Part shown: one piece after another, positions 17,774 to 27,139 of the stretch
Layout of the letters: the number at the start of each line of letters is the position of its first letter
Position numbering within the stretch: the stretch's first letter is position 1
Assembly: GCA_900469615.1 (NCBI GenBank)
Contig: UBYA01000001.1
Coordinates: 62,001 to 126,000, forward strand
Direction: 5' to 3'
DNA: 64,000 nt
Origin: Hyphomicrobiales bacterium
GTDB taxonomy: Bacteria; Pseudomonadota; Alphaproteobacteria; Rhizobiales; Rhizobiaceae
The notes under the pieces: generated by a model
What the model was told of the DNA's origin: nothing
The model's database searches: none
Seen by the model: only the letters and a program-made list of their open reading frames with translations
Made by a program: the position numbers and the translations under genes

Positions 17774-18649
17774 ATGGCAATAACCACAGATGTTTTCGTT
17801 CCCTCGCGATCGGGCAACCGTGTCCTTGCACGTTTCATGCGCCATAAACTGGCGGTCATCGGCTTCGTGGTCGTCTGCCTGCTGATCCTTGCGAGTGTGT
17901 TCGGACCGGGCCTGATCCCATACGACCAGCTTCATATCGACCTCAGAGCCAGAAACGCACCGCCGTTTTCAGGCGCGCATATTTTCGGGACCGATCCGCT
18001 CGGGCGTGACGTTGCCGCGCGCCTGTTCATGGCGGGTCGCGTTTCGCTGGCAGCGGGGGTTGCGGCGATGGTCATCTCGACGATTGTCGGAACGGTCGTC
18101 GGGACCATATCGGGTTACTACGGCGGCCGGGTCGGCGCGGTGCTCATGCGCATCGTCGATGGATTTCTGGCCTATCCCAGCGTTTTCCTGATGCTGACGC
18201 TCGCCGCCTTCATCAAGCCCAGTCCTCTCATGATCACCGCCATCATTGCCGCAACCAGCTGGATGCAGGTGGCACGCGTCGTGGACGCCGAGGTTCGCTC
18301 CCTGCGGCATCGGGAGTTCGTGCTGGCCGCAACCATGCTCGGTCTCACGCCGAACCGGGTTATGTTCCGTGAAATCCTGCCGAACGTCATGGGTCCGGTC
18401 ATTGTTTCGGCGACGCTGACGATTGCCAATGCAATCCTGCTGGAGGCCTATATTTCCTTCCTGGGCTACGGCATTCAGCCGCCGCTGCCCTCCTGGGGAA
18501 ATATGCTGAACGGAGCGCAGCAGTATCTTCAGACCGCGCCCTGGCTTGCGATCGTGCCGGGGATTGCGATCACGCTGGCTGTAACCGGCTTCAATTTCAT
18601 CGGCGACGGTCTCCGTGATGCCCTCGATGTGCGGGGTGACGTGAAATGA
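17774..18649 (+). CDS. ABC transporter permease, DppC type
   Basis: Second inner-membrane permease, 291 residues. It has the DppC/OppC-type N-terminus with 'FMRHKLAVIGFVVVCLLILASVFGP', the hallmark 'HIFGTDPLGRDVAARLFMAGRVSL' and the EAA loop 'REFVLAATMLGLTPNRVMFREILPNVMGP'. Six membrane segments are visible, and the protein ends with the family-typical 'FIGDGLRDALDVR'. It pairs with the DppB-type permease just upstream. The stop overlaps the ATPase start (ATGA), so translation is coupled. Confidence 0.93.
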   Translation: MAITTDVFVPSRSGNRVLARFMRHKLAVIGFVVVCLLILASVFGPGLIPYDQLHIDLRARNAPPFSGAHIFGTDPLGRDVAARLFMAGRVSLAAGVAAMVISTIVGTVVGTISGYYGGRVGAVLMRIVDGFLAYPSVFLMLTLAAFIKPSPLMITAIIAATSWMQVARVVDAEVRSLRHREFVLAATMLGLTPNRVMFREILPNVMGPVIVSATLTIANAILLEAYISFLGYGIQPPLPSWGNMLNGAQQYLQTAPWLAIVPGIAITLAVTGFNFIGDGLRDALDVRGDVK

Positions 18650-20322
18650 TGTCCCTGCTCGCCAATCACGAAACTGAGGCTGCAGCCCCGAAAGCGGAGG
18701 GTCTTGTGAAGGCCGTGCTGACCATCGATAATCTCTCCGTTTCCCTGCCGCATATTGCCGATCGGCCATACGCAATCGAGAACATATCCTTTACGCTCGA
18801 GTCCGGTGAAATCCTTTGCATCGTCGGAGAGTCCGGATCGGGAAAATCCGTGACCGCCAATGCGGTCATGGGGCTTCTTCCGCCGCCGCTCAAGATTGAG
18901 AGCGGAACGATCAGATTGCACGACCGCGACATCACGGCATCGACGGAAAGGGAACGCACGAGCCTGAACGGTCGCGTCGTGTCCATGATCTTCCAGGACC
19001 CGCTTTCGGCGCTCAATCCGTTGATGACGATCGGCCGCCAGATCGAGGAGGTCATGCTCACCCATCCTGAGGCTGCGCAATTCAACCGCTGGACGCGTGT
19101 GATCGAATTGCTCGAGATGGTCGGTTTGCCAAATCCGCCGACGATCGCGCATCAATATCCATTCCGGCTGTCGGGTGGTCAGCGCCAGAGGGTCATGATC
19201 GCCATGGCGCTCGCGCTTGACCCCGATATCCTCATCGCGGACGAACCGACCACTGCACTCGACGTCACCACGCAGGCGCAAATTCTGGACATCATCAGGC
19301 GGCTGCAGCGCCAGAAGAAAATGTCTGTCCTGTTCATCACTCATGATTTCGGGGTGGTCGCCGATATCGCCGACAGGGTGATCGTCATGGAGAAGGGCCG
19401 GCTTGTCGAACAGGGGCTCGCCAAACAGGTTCTTCGTGCCCCCAGAGAGCCGTATTCGCAACGGTTGCTGGCAGCGATACCGACGATGCGCACCGAGCCG
19501 AAGCCTGCCGTCCGGGAGGATAGCCCCGTCGTGCTCGATGTCCAAGGCGTGTGCAAGTCTTTCAGGACGAAGGGGGGCCTGTTTGGCAAGACGCGCGTCG
19601 TCCATGCGGTTCAGGGCGTCAGCCTGACGCTGAGAAAAGGCGAAACCGTCGGCATCGTCGGCGAATCCGGATCGGGCAAGTCGACGTTCGGCCGGATGGT
19701 GATGAAACTGCTCGATAGCGATTCCGGCCGCATCATTCTGGACGGCGACGATATCGTGCCGATGAAGGAATCGCGATTCCGGGCGAAACGGCCCTATATC
19801 CAAATGGTCTTTCAGGATCCGTTTGCCTCACTCAACCCTCGCCATTCGATCGAGCATTCCCTGACCTGCGGTCCGATGACCTTCGGAATGTCACGCACGG
19901 AAGCCAGGGACAACGCATTCAGGCTTTTGAAGCGGGTAGGCTTGCCGGAACAGGCAATGGATCGCTACCCGCACGAGTTTTCGGGTGGTCAGCGCCAGCG
20001 CATCGGCATTGCCCGGGCGCTCATGTTCAATCCTCTCTTGCTGATTGCCGATGAAGCCGTGTCCGCGCTTGACGTTTCCATCCAGGCTCAAGTGCTGCAA
20101 TTGTTGGCGGAGCTTCAGCAGGAAACCCGCGTGGCGATGCTCTTCATCACCCACGATCTGCGTGTCGCAAGCCAGATCTGCGATCAGATCGCGGTCATGC
20201 AGCACGGCCGCATCGTGGAGTTTGCGCCCGCATACGAGCTGTTTGAGGCACCAAGAGATCCTTACACGCAGACCCTCGTTCAGGCCATTCCGGGATGGCG
20301 CACCTCGTCGTCTCGAGAGTGA
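18646..20322 (+). CDS. Fused double ABC ATPase, DppD-DppF type
   Basis: Peripheral ATPase of the importer in which the two nucleotide-binding subunits of a Dpp/Opp system are fused in one 558-residue chain. Walker A motifs are at residues 61-68 (GESGSGKS) and 339-346 (GESGSGKS). Both halves carry the [15 protein letters not shown] or [15 protein letters not shown] signature, a Walker B ([26 protein letters not shown]) and the H-loop (FITHDF; FITHDL). Oligopeptide-transporter tails 'REPYSQRLL' and 'RDPYTQTLV' end each half. The second half has DEA instead of DEP in Walker B, a tolerated change. The gene completes the importer begun at 15096 and is followed by a flavoenzyme gene after 68 bases. 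Confidence 0.94.
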   Translation: MMSLLANHETEAAAPKAEGLVKAVLTIDNLSVSLPHIADRPYAIENISFTLESGEILCIVGESGSGKSVTANAVMGLLPPPLKIESGTIRLHDRDITASTERERTSLNGRVVSMIFQDPLSALNPLMTIGRQIEEVMLTHPEAAQFNRWTRVIELLEMVGLPNPPTIAHQYPFRLSGGQRQRVMIAMALALDPDILIADEPTTALDVTTQAQILDIIRRLQRQKKMSVLFITHDFGVVADIADRVIVMEKGRLVEQGLAKQVLRAPREPYSQRLLAAIPTMRTEPKPAVREDSPVVLDVQGVCKSFRTKGGLFGKTRVVHAVQGVSLTLRKGETVGIVGESGSGKSTFGRMVMKLLDSDSGRIILDGDDIVPMKESRFRAKRPYIQMVFQDPFASLNPRHSIEHSLTCGPMTFGMSRTEARDNAFRLLKRVGLPEQAMDRYPHEFSGGQRQRIGIARALMFNPLLLIADEAVSALDVSIQAQVLQLLAELQQETRVAMLFITHDLRVASQICDQIAVMQHGRIVEFAPAYELFEAPRDPYTQTLVQAIPGWRTSSSRE

Positions 20323-20390
20323 TTGCGATCAGGCAACGAAATTTAATCGCTGAAACGACCAGCGCGCCAATGGGAACAGGAGACGGAGCG

Positions 20391-21557
20391 ATGACGTATG
20401 ATGCCGACATCGGCGTGGTGGGGCTGGGGGCCATGGGATGTATGACCGCCTGGCGTCTCGCCAAACGCAGCGTGAGCGTTCTGGGATGGGATCGTTTGGC
20501 CCCCGGCCACGACCAGAGCGCCTGCGGCGGCGAAAGCCGAATATTCAGGACGGCCTACAAGGAGGGACCTGCTTACGTTCCGTTATTGATCAAATCGCGT
20601 GAACTCTGGCGCGAACTCGAGGGCGAAACCGGGATCGACCTTCTCCATCTCGTCGGCGCATTGTCGATCGCGCACGAAGACAGCGACTACATGAGCAATG
20701 TCATTGCCTCCTGCCGCGACTACGAGATCGACCACGAAGTCCTGTCTCCAGCCCAGGTGAAGGAGCGATATCCCGTTCATACGCTTTACCGCGGCGAAGT
20801 TGCCGTCCTTGACCGTTGGGCAGGCTATGTGCGTCCGGATCGCGCAACGATGACAGCCGCACGGCGCGCCGAAGCGCTGGGGGCCGTGCTGCACCGATAC
20901 ACGCCGATCCGCGACATTCAGTTCGGGGCGGATGGAGCGACGGTCTGCTCCGATACCAAGGAATGGCGTGTGCGAAAGCTCGTGCTGACGCTGGGTCCGT
21001 GGACACGCCATCTTCTTCCTGCAACCGCCGAAAGCCACAAGCTGGTGCGGATCGTGCTTGCCTGGTATCGCACGGAAAACGAGGCTCGGTTTCGCGCCGA
21101 TGTCTTTCCGGTTCTCCTGCGTCTTTCGGGCGGCCTCGATTTCTGCGCGTGGCCGATCATCGACGGCGATACGATGAAGGTCGCTCGAAACGGATCGCAT
21201 GGCATCTTCGACGATGCCGCGAAGCTCGACCGCAACGTCAGCCCGGAATGGTTCGTTCGCTGGCGGCGGATGATCAGGGACTATCTGCCCGGCGTCATTC
21301 CCGATCCTGTCCGCATCGGCGCCTATATGGACAGTTGGACGGAGAGCGGCAACGCGGTCATCGACACCCATCCCGATTGTTCCAACCTGGTGACGCTCTA
21401 CGGCTTCTCCGGGCATGGCTTCAAGCTGTCGCCGATATTCGGCGAGATTGCCGCGAAACTGGCGCTGGAGGAAAAAACCGAACACGACCTGTCGATCTTC
21501 AAATCACCGAAGCTCGGACCCTTCGGCGCCATCCCGTGCGACGCGATGGCGCCATGA
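20391..21557 (+). CDS. SolA/monomeric sarcosine oxidase-like FAD oxidoreductase
   Basis: Flavoprotein of the DAO superfamily, 388 residues, closest in text to monomeric sarcosine oxidase and N-methyltryptophan oxidase, which oxidise the N-methyl group of an amino acid to formaldehyde and give the free amine. The FAD motif (GVVGLGAMG) is at the N-terminus, the oxygen-activating Lys equivalent to MSOX Lys265 is kept (TMKVARNG), and the C-terminal GFSGHGFK motif is intact. The Cys that binds FAD covalently in MSOX (Cys315, in CMYT) aligns with Tyr312 here, so the flavin is probably non-covalent. The ATG at 20391 has a good ribosome binding site (AGGAGACGGAGCG). Placement after a peptide-type importer suggests the imported compound is its substrate. 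Confidence 0.82.
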   Translation: MTYDADIGVVGLGAMGCMTAWRLAKRSVSVLGWDRLAPGHDQSACGGESRIFRTAYKEGPAYVPLLIKSRELWRELEGETGIDLLHLVGALSIAHEDSDYMSNVIASCRDYEIDHEVLSPAQVKERYPVHTLYRGEVAVLDRWAGYVRPDRATMTAARRAEALGAVLHRYTPIRDIQFGADGATVCSDTKEWRVRKLVLTLGPWTRHLLPATAESHKLVRIVLAWYRTENEARFRADVFPVLLRLSGGLDFCAWPIIDGDTMKVARNGSHGIFDDAAKLDRNVSPEWFVRWRRMIRDYLPGVIPDPVRIGAYMDSWTESGNAVIDTHPDCSNLVTLYGFSGHGFKLSPIFGEIAAKLALEEKTEHDLSIFKSPKLGPFGAIPCDAMAP

Positions 21558-21700
21558 AACCAGCAATCACTTTCCATCGCCGCGGATCGGGTTGAACCCG
21601 TTCACGGATGACGGCGCTCGCCGCCAAATCCTTGCACGTTCGGTCGCAAGCGGCCGCACGCGCCGGGAATGCCAGTATTCACTTTCTGAGGGGACTTCAT

Positions 21701-23023
21701 GTGACACGCTTTGCTCCATTCGATGAATCCTATTGGTACGCATCGGCTCCGCCGGCCCCGGAAACCGGGAGGCTCGCCGGCGAAAAGACCGCCGACGTCT
21801 GTGTCGTCGGCGCCGGTTATACGGGTCTGACGACCGCGATCGAACTTGCCCGCAAAGGCGTGTCGGTTGCCCTCATCGAGCGGCAGGAGGCCGGTTACGG
21901 CGGATCCGGCCGAAATGCCGGCCATTGCAGTCCCACCTTCTCCTACTATACCCTTGAAAAGGTGCGCTTGCTGTTGGGCGAACCTTGGGCCGAGCGGCTG
22001 ATCCGGCGTCAGACGCGGGCTGCGGACAAGGCCCGCGAATATATCAACCGGTATGGCATCGACTGCGAGTGGGTGCAGAATGGCCTGGTCATCGGGGCGA
22101 TGCGGCCCGGGCACATTCCGGCCCTGCAGCACAAGACCGAAAGCTACAATGCCGTCGGCGCGAAGACGCGCATGCTCGACCGCGACGAGGCGATCGCCAT
22201 CACCGGCTCGCCACGAATGCATGGTGGCTGGATCAACGAGGATGGCGCCCATCTGCATCCGCTGAAATATGCCCGTGGCCTGGCGCATGCGGCCATCTCC
22301 GAAGGGGTCGCTCTCTATACCGGCTCACCCGCCAACAACTGCGAGCGGCAGGGTGCCAAGTGGAAGGTCAGGAGCGACAGCGGCCATGTGATTGCCGACA
22401 AGGTGATCTTTGCGACCGGCGCCTACACGGTGGCCGGTTGGCCCGGCCTCGAAAAAAGCTATCGCATTCTGCCGATCTATGTCTGCGCCACCAACCGCCT
22501 TTCGGATCGGACGCGGGAGAGCGTGCTGCCACGCAACAATTCGATGATCGACGGGCGCGGCGATTTTTATTGCTACAAGTGGACGGCCGACAACCGCATC
22601 GTCGCTTCCATGTTCATCCTGGGCCAGCGGGGCAGGGACGCCGCCTATACGAAAAAAGTCATGGCCGACAAGCTGAAATGGCTTCATCCGCAGATCAGCG
22701 AGGAGATTACCTGGGACTATTACTGGTTCGGTGAACTCGACATGCAATACCGCACCGTGCCGCGGCTGTACGGATTGGCGCCCGGTGTCGTCGCGCTGAC
22801 CGGTCTTTCCGGGCGCGGCGTGCCGACAGGCACGATGCTTGGCGGCATCCTGTCGGACTGGGCCGTCGGCGTGCCCGAAAACGATCTGGACCTGCGCATC
22901 GAACCGCTGCATCAGGCGCCGCGCTGGATGGACTATGCGCCCAACTACAAGCTGCGCGAGATGCGTCTCGTCGACAATTTCATGAGCAAACGCGGCAATA
23001 TCGAACTCCCGCCGCACCACTGA
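21701..23023 (+). CDS. PuuB-like FAD-dependent oxidoreductase (DAO superfamily)
   Basis: Flavoprotein of 440 residues. It starts with the 'PFDESYWYASAPPAPETGRLAGEKTADVCVVGAGYTGL' arrangement typical of gamma-glutamylputrescine oxidase (PuuB) and related oxidases, in which a short leader precedes the FAD motif (GAGYTG). Other marks are ERQEAGYGGSGRNAG and the C-terminal 'LTGLSGRGVPTGTMLGGIL'. The GTG at 21701 is chosen because TGAGGGGAC sits six bases upstream. The natural substrate is probably an amino acid or amine with a free or acylated amino group; PuuB activity itself is not shown. It lies inside a run of four DAO-type genes with a cupin gene immediately downstream (15 bp). Confidence 0.82.
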   Translation: MTRFAPFDESYWYASAPPAPETGRLAGEKTADVCVVGAGYTGLTTAIELARKGVSVALIERQEAGYGGSGRNAGHCSPTFSYYTLEKVRLLLGEPWAERLIRRQTRAADKAREYINRYGIDCEWVQNGLVIGAMRPGHIPALQHKTESYNAVGAKTRMLDRDEAIAITGSPRMHGGWINEDGAHLHPLKYARGLAHAAISEGVALYTGSPANNCERQGAKWKVRSDSGHVIADKVIFATGAYTVAGWPGLEKSYRILPIYVCATNRLSDRTRESVLPRNNSMIDGRGDFYCYKWTADNRIVASMFILGQRGRDAAYTKKVMADKLKWLHPQISEEITWDYYWFGELDMQYRTVPRLYGLAPGVVALTGLSGRGVPTGTMLGGILSDWAVGVPENDLDLRIEPLHQAPRWMDYAPNYKLREMRLVDNFMSKRGNIELPPHH

Positions 23024-23038
23024 GGGAAAGGACAGGAC

Positions 23039-23386
23039 ATGACTATCTATCAGCGTATAGACGATGAGGCCGGCCGCAGCGAGGCGGCAATCGCCACCAA
23101 CGGCGCACAATCCTGGCGCCGCATGATCTGGTTGGATGAGGGCGAGGCCGATGCGGCCGCCAAGGTCGCCGTCTGGAGCGCGCAGCCGGGCCTTTACGCC
23201 TATCCGGCCCGCCCGCTCGCCGAAAGTTTCGTCGTCATGGAAGGCGAGGCGGATTGCCGAATTGCCGGCGGAGACGTTCGCAGGATCGGTCCCGGCGATA
23301 TCGTCAACGTGCCGGTCAACGCTCCGATTTCGCTCGAGGTTCTAAAGCCTTTCCGCAAATTTGCGATGGTGGTTCCGAAGGCTTGA
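23039..23386 (+). CDS. Small cupin-domain protein
   Basis: Single-domain cupin of 115 residues. The beta-barrel core is seen from 'PGLYAYPARPLAESFVVMEGEADCRIAGGDVRRIGPGDIVNVP', which matches the two cupin motifs (ES-F-V-V-EGEA for the strand with the Glu, GPGDIVNVP for the turn). The usual His-x-His metal ligands are not evident (PARPLAES replaces G-x-H-x-H), so it may lack a metal. EutQ- or DUF861-type cupins next to amine oxidases are common. A strong ribosome binding site (GAGGGAAAGGACAGG) precedes it. It probably has a binding or enzymatic role for the same substrate as the adjacent flavoenzymes, but this is inference. Confidence 0.8.
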   Translation: MTIYQRIDDEAGRSEAAIATNGAQSWRRMIWLDEGEADAAAKVAVWSAQPGLYAYPARPLAESFVVMEGEADCRIAGGDVRRIGPGDIVNVPVNAPISLEVLKPFRKFAMVVPKA

Positions 23387-23469
23387 CGACATGCCGGGCC
23401 GCGTGGATGACATGCGGCCCGGCCTCTATGGACACGCCATGGCGACAGGCCAATCAGCAGGAGCGCAAG

Positions 23470-24642
23470 ATGGATAAATTCGACGTTGCGGTTATCGGCG
23501 CAGGCATCACCGGCGTCGCGACGGCCTATGCATTGGCGAAGGGCGGCGCCAAGGTCGTCTTGATCGACCGGTTCGGACCCGCCGCCATGGCATCCGGCTG
23601 GACGCTTGCCGGCGTACGCCAATCCGGACGCCATCCGGCAGAGCTTCCGCTGGCGATGGAGGCGGTCGAAATCTGGCGGACGCTGCATGAAGAACTCGGC
23701 GCCCCGACGCAATACAGGCGCAAGGGAAACCTGCGGCTCGCCCGCAATGCCGATGAGTATGAGCAGATTCGCGCCATGGTCGCCAGCCAGCAGGCCTCGG
23801 GGCTCGATCTTACCTTCCTGCCCGGCAATGCCGATGTGCGCGCCATCGCGCCGGCGGTTTCGCCCGGCATCGTCGGGGCGTCCTTCTGCGCCACGGACGG
23901 TCATGCCGATCCGCAAGCGACAAGCGCGGCCTATATGGGCGCGCTGAAGCGGCTCGGCGTCACGATCGTCATGGCGGAAAAGGTCGAGGAGATCGGTGTC
24001 ACGGCCGGCAAGGTGAGCGGTGTGCGGACATCCGCGCGCAGCATGGCCGTCGACGGCGTCGTTCTGGCGGCAGGCGTCATGGGCAACGAACTTATGAAGC
24101 CGCTTGGGGTCTCCGTACCCATCGAGACGCCGATGGTCGCCGTCATCCGCAGCGTACCGATCGCGCCGGTCCTGGAGCAGGTCATCGGCGTCTCCGGGGG
24201 CGACTGGGCCGGGCGCCAGCAGGCCGACGGCCGGCTGCGGATCACCAGCGGCGCGCTTGCCTGGAACGGCGTCATGGATACGGTCCAGACCGATGCCGGC
24301 CCGCGGCCGGTCATCCGTCCACCGCTGTCCAGCCTGCGGGAGATCATCGAGAAACTAGACCACCTGCTTCCGGGCCTTGGCGCGACGCCGATTGAGGAGT
24401 GCTGGGCGGGGCTTCTTGACCTGACGCCGGATGCAATACCCGTTCTCGACCGCGTTCCCGGCATCGAGGGTCTCGTCGTCGGCATGGGCTTTTCCGGCCA
24501 CGGTTTCTGCCTCGGTCCGGTAACCGGGCGGATCCTCGCCGATCTGGTCAGTGGCCGCGCGCCGGGTCACGATTTGTCCTCCTTCACCTTTGACCGCTTC
24601 CGCGACACCGCCGCCGGCGGCCGGCTGGAGCTTCACGGCTAG
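23470..24642 (+). CDS. FAD-dependent oxidoreductase, glycine oxidase/DadA-like
   Basis: DAO-superfamily flavoprotein of 390 residues. The N-terminal dinucleotide motif is VAVIGAGITGVATAYALA, the second FAD-binding stretch is 'ASGWTLAGVRQSGRHPAELPLA' and the end carries the conserved DLTPDAIPVLD and MGFSGHGFCLGP motifs. It is most like the small beta subunit of heterotetrameric sarcosine oxidase and opine oxidase (OoxB/SoxB) or D-amino-acid dehydrogenases. The ATG at 23470 has AGGAGCG upstream. It is the third of four related flavoproteins in this unit, all divergent from one another, so they are not recent copies. Possible partners (opine oxidase alpha or gamma subunits) are not present nearby. 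Confidence 0.82.
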   Translation: MDKFDVAVIGAGITGVATAYALAKGGAKVVLIDRFGPAAMASGWTLAGVRQSGRHPAELPLAMEAVEIWRTLHEELGAPTQYRRKGNLRLARNADEYEQIRAMVASQQASGLDLTFLPGNADVRAIAPAVSPGIVGASFCATDGHADPQATSAAYMGALKRLGVTIVMAEKVEEIGVTAGKVSGVRTSARSMAVDGVVLAAGVMGNELMKPLGVSVPIETPMVAVIRSVPIAPVLEQVIGVSGGDWAGRQQADGRLRITSGALAWNGVMDTVQTDAGPRPVIRPPLSSLREIIEKLDHLLPGLGATPIEECWAGLLDLTPDAIPVLDRVPGIEGLVVGMGFSGHGFCLGPVTGRILADLVSGRAPGHDLSSFTFDRFRDTAAGGRLELHG

Positions 24643-24705
24643 CCGCCGATCCCGTAAAGCATCCTCTTCACTCTGCACATTCCTCAATCACGGAGCCTCA
24701 TCGCA

Positions 24706-26037
24706 ATGCCCGGTCCTTTTGTCGTCCCGTTCCATGGAGATACCGACCTTCCGGAAAAGGTCGATGTCGTCGTCATTGGCGGCGGTATCATCGGCGCCTC
24801 GACGGCGTTGGAGCTCGCAGAGCGCGGGCTGAAGGTGGCGCTGTGCGAGAAGGGCGGGATCGGCCACGAGCAGTCCAGCCGCAACTGGGGCTGGGTGCGG
24901 ATCACGCGCCGCGACCCGCGCGAAGTGCCGCTGATGGCCGAGGCGCTGCGCATATGGCCCGGCCTGAACGAAAAGCTCGGCCGCGACGTCGGCTATAACC
25001 GTGCCGGTATCACCTTCACCTGCCTGACGGAGAAGGAGGTGGAGGATAACCGCAGCTGGATGAAGAACCTCGAAGGCTACCAGATCGACACGAGGATGCT
25101 GACGCCCGAGCAATTCGCGGCGATGAATCCCGGTTCGCGGCTGGATATCAAGGGGGCGCTTTTCACCTCGGTCGATGGCCGGGCGGAACCGCAACGGGCA
25201 GCGCCGGCTATCGCCGAGGGCGCGCGCGACCGCGGTGCGCATGTTCTCACCGAGTGCGCCGTGCGCGGCATCGACCTGAAGGCGGGCAAGGTCTGCGGCG
25301 TCTTCACCGAGAGAGGATATATCGCCTGCGATGCGGCCGTCCTTGCCGGCGGCGCCTGGTCGAGCCTCTTTGCCGGCAATGCCGGCATCAGGCTGCCGCA
25401 GTTGAAGGTGATCAACTCGGTGGTGCGCACCAAGCCTTTCGAAGGCGGGCCGGAATCGGCGATCTGGACGAATGGCTTTGCCATCCGCAAGCGGCAGGAC
25501 GGTGGCTACACGGTCGCCAACGGCCTGGAGAACATCGTCGATGTCGTTCCCGACAGCTTCCGCTTCCTGCGTGATTTCCTGCCGGCGCTGGGGGCCGAGT
25601 GGCGTTCGCTGATCCTGCGAGGGGGAATGGCGTTTGTCGACGAGATGCGCATCCCCAGAAGATGGAAGATGGACGAGGCATCCCCCTTCGAATATTGCCG
25701 CGTCCTCGATCCGAAGCCGTCTTTCGACCTTCAGGACAAGGCGCTCGCCAACCTGCGCAAGGCGTTTCCGGCCTTCGAGAAGGCGAAAGTCGCGCAAAGA
25801 TGGGCCGGCAAGATCGACGTGACGCCGGATGCCGTCCCCGTCATTTCTCCGGTGGAGCAGACGCCCGGCTTCTACATTGCCACCGGTTTCTCCGGCCACG
25901 GTTTCGGCATCGGCCCGGCTGCGGGCCGGCTGATGGCCGATCTCGTCACCGGCGCGCCGCCGCTCGTCGATCCCCACGATTTCCGCTTCAGCCGCTTCAG
26001 CGATGGATCGAAAATCAGTATCATCAGCGGCTTTTGA
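24706..26037 (+). CDS. FAD-dependent oxidoreductase, D-amino-acid dehydrogenase-like
   Basis: Fourth DAO-type flavoprotein of the cluster, 443 residues. It has a short leader, then VVVIGGGIIGASTALELAERG (FAD motif) and 'SSRNWGWVRITRRDPREVPLMAEALRIW', a stretch typical of a rhizobial and pseudomonad DadA-like subfamily, and ends with KIDVTPDAVPVISP and TGFSGHGFGIGPAAG. It probably oxidises a D- or N-substituted amino acid and passes electrons to the respiratory chain or oxygen; the substrate is not known. It is the last gene of the plus-strand run and faces the minus-strand purine operon across a 190-bp gap that holds only a weak CCCG-TAAG-CGGG hairpin followed by GTTTCTCTC near 26046. Confidence 0.82.
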   Translation: MPGPFVVPFHGDTDLPEKVDVVVIGGGIIGASTALELAERGLKVALCEKGGIGHEQSSRNWGWVRITRRDPREVPLMAEALRIWPGLNEKLGRDVGYNRAGITFTCLTEKEVEDNRSWMKNLEGYQIDTRMLTPEQFAAMNPGSRLDIKGALFTSVDGRAEPQRAAPAIAEGARDRGAHVLTECAVRGIDLKAGKVCGVFTERGYIACDAAVLAGGAWSSLFAGNAGIRLPQLKVINSVVRTKPFEGGPESAIWTNGFAIRKRQDGGYTVANGLENIVDVVPDSFRFLRDFLPALGAEWRSLILRGGMAFVDEMRIPRRWKMDEASPFEYCRVLDPKPSFDLQDKALANLRKAFPAFEKAKVAQRWAGKIDVTPDAVPVISPVEQTPGFYIATGFSGHGFGIGPAAGRLMADLVTGAPPLVDPHDFRFSRFSDGSKISIISGF

Positions 26038-26227
26038 AAGCGGAGCCCGTAAGCGGGGTTTCTCTCGGCATGGCACTCGAATAGCGCCGCCGCCGTCTTG
26101 TCGAGCAGAATGGCTTATTGACCGTCGCGCGACCGACGGCGATCCCGGCGGCCATATGCAGCCTGCAACGGCAGGCGATTGCAACCCTGCTGACGTCCGC
26201 CGGGCCGATAAGCCGTCCTATGCCATT

Positions 26228-27139
26228 TTACCGCTCAAGCGGCTCGCCGAGTGACGCGACGCCGTTGAGCCTTAGCAAGCGGCGATCCGCGGAGATGATG
26301 CCGAGGACGACAATCGTCACGAGATAAGGAAGGCATGCAAGCAATTGCGATGGGACGGAAAGTCCGGTCGCCTGTGCCGCAAGCCCCATCAGCGATACCG
26401 CACCGAACAGGCAGGCACCCAGGAAAATCCTGGATGTCAGCCAGGTTCCAAAGACAACGAGGGCAATGGCAATCCAGCCCCGCCCGGCGATCATGCCGTC
26501 CGCCCAGAGCGGCGTGTAGATCGTCGAGGCATAGGCACCGGCAAAGCCGGCCATCATGCCACCGAACGTAACTGCGGCGAAGCGGATCGAGACAATGGGA
26601 TAGCCGATGGCGTGCGCGGCTTTCGGATTTTCACCGACGGCGCGGAGGATAAGACCGACTTTGCTATAGGCAAACAGCGCCCATATGCCGATCGTCACGA
26701 CAAGCGAGATCCAGACGACGATATCCTGGCTGAAGAGGCCCCCGACGACCGGAATTTGTGAAAGCCCGGGAATTGCGATCTTTGGCAGCGTCGTGACGGT
26801 CAGGCTCTCATAATTCTTGCCGAACAGCGCGGAGAGGCCCTGGCCGAGAATGCCGAGCGCAAGACCGGCTGCAACCTGGTTCGCGTTGAAGCCCAGCGTG
26901 ATACCGGCAAAAATCATGGAGAGGAGCGCGCTTCCGAAACCGGCTGCAAGGAAAGCGAGAAAATGGCCGCCGCCATGATAAACGACAATGAACGCAATGG
27001 CGGCGCCAACTGCCATCAAGCCTTCCACGCCGAGGTTCAGGACGCCCGCGCGTTCAGCGACGAGTTCGCCCAGGGCTGCCAGCAGAAACGGCGTTGCGGC
27101 TGCCAGCATGCCGGCAAGAATGAACTCGATGGCGCTCAT
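26228..27139 (-). CDS. BMP-type (nucleoside/purine) ABC permease, second subunit
   Basis: Inner-membrane permease of the BPD_transp_2 class, 303 residues, about eight helices. The family mark is 'ERAGVLNLGVEGLMAVGA' near residues 28-45 (the YufQ/NupQ and RbsC-like motif), then 'GFNANQVAAGLALGILGQGLSALFG' and 'RAVGENPKAAHAIGYPI'. It is the last gene of the eight-gene minus-strand operon; its start overlaps the stop of the first permease (ATGA). Together with the ATPase, the other permease and the BMP-family binding protein it makes a complete importer of the type that takes up nucleosides or purines in other bacteria. Confidence 0.93.
   Translation of the reverse strand: MSAIEFILAGMLAAATPFLLAALGELVAERAGVLNLGVEGLMAVGAAIAFIVVYHGGGHFLAFLAAGFGSALLSMIFAGITLGFNANQVAAGLALGILGQGLSALFGKNYESLTVTTLPKIAIPGLSQIPVVGGLFSQDIVVWISLVVTIGIWALFAYSKVGLILRAVGENPKAAHAIGYPIVSIRFAAVTFGGMMAGFAGAYASTIYTPLWADGMIAGRGWIAIALVVFGTWLTSRIFLGACLFGAVSLMGLAAQATGLSVPSQLLACLPYLVTIVVLGIISADRRLLRLNGVASLGEPLER

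Noticed and set aside
26161..26176. GCCTGC-AACG-GCAGGC hairpin as terminator of the convergent operons
   Set aside because: Short 6-bp stem with no T-run on either side.
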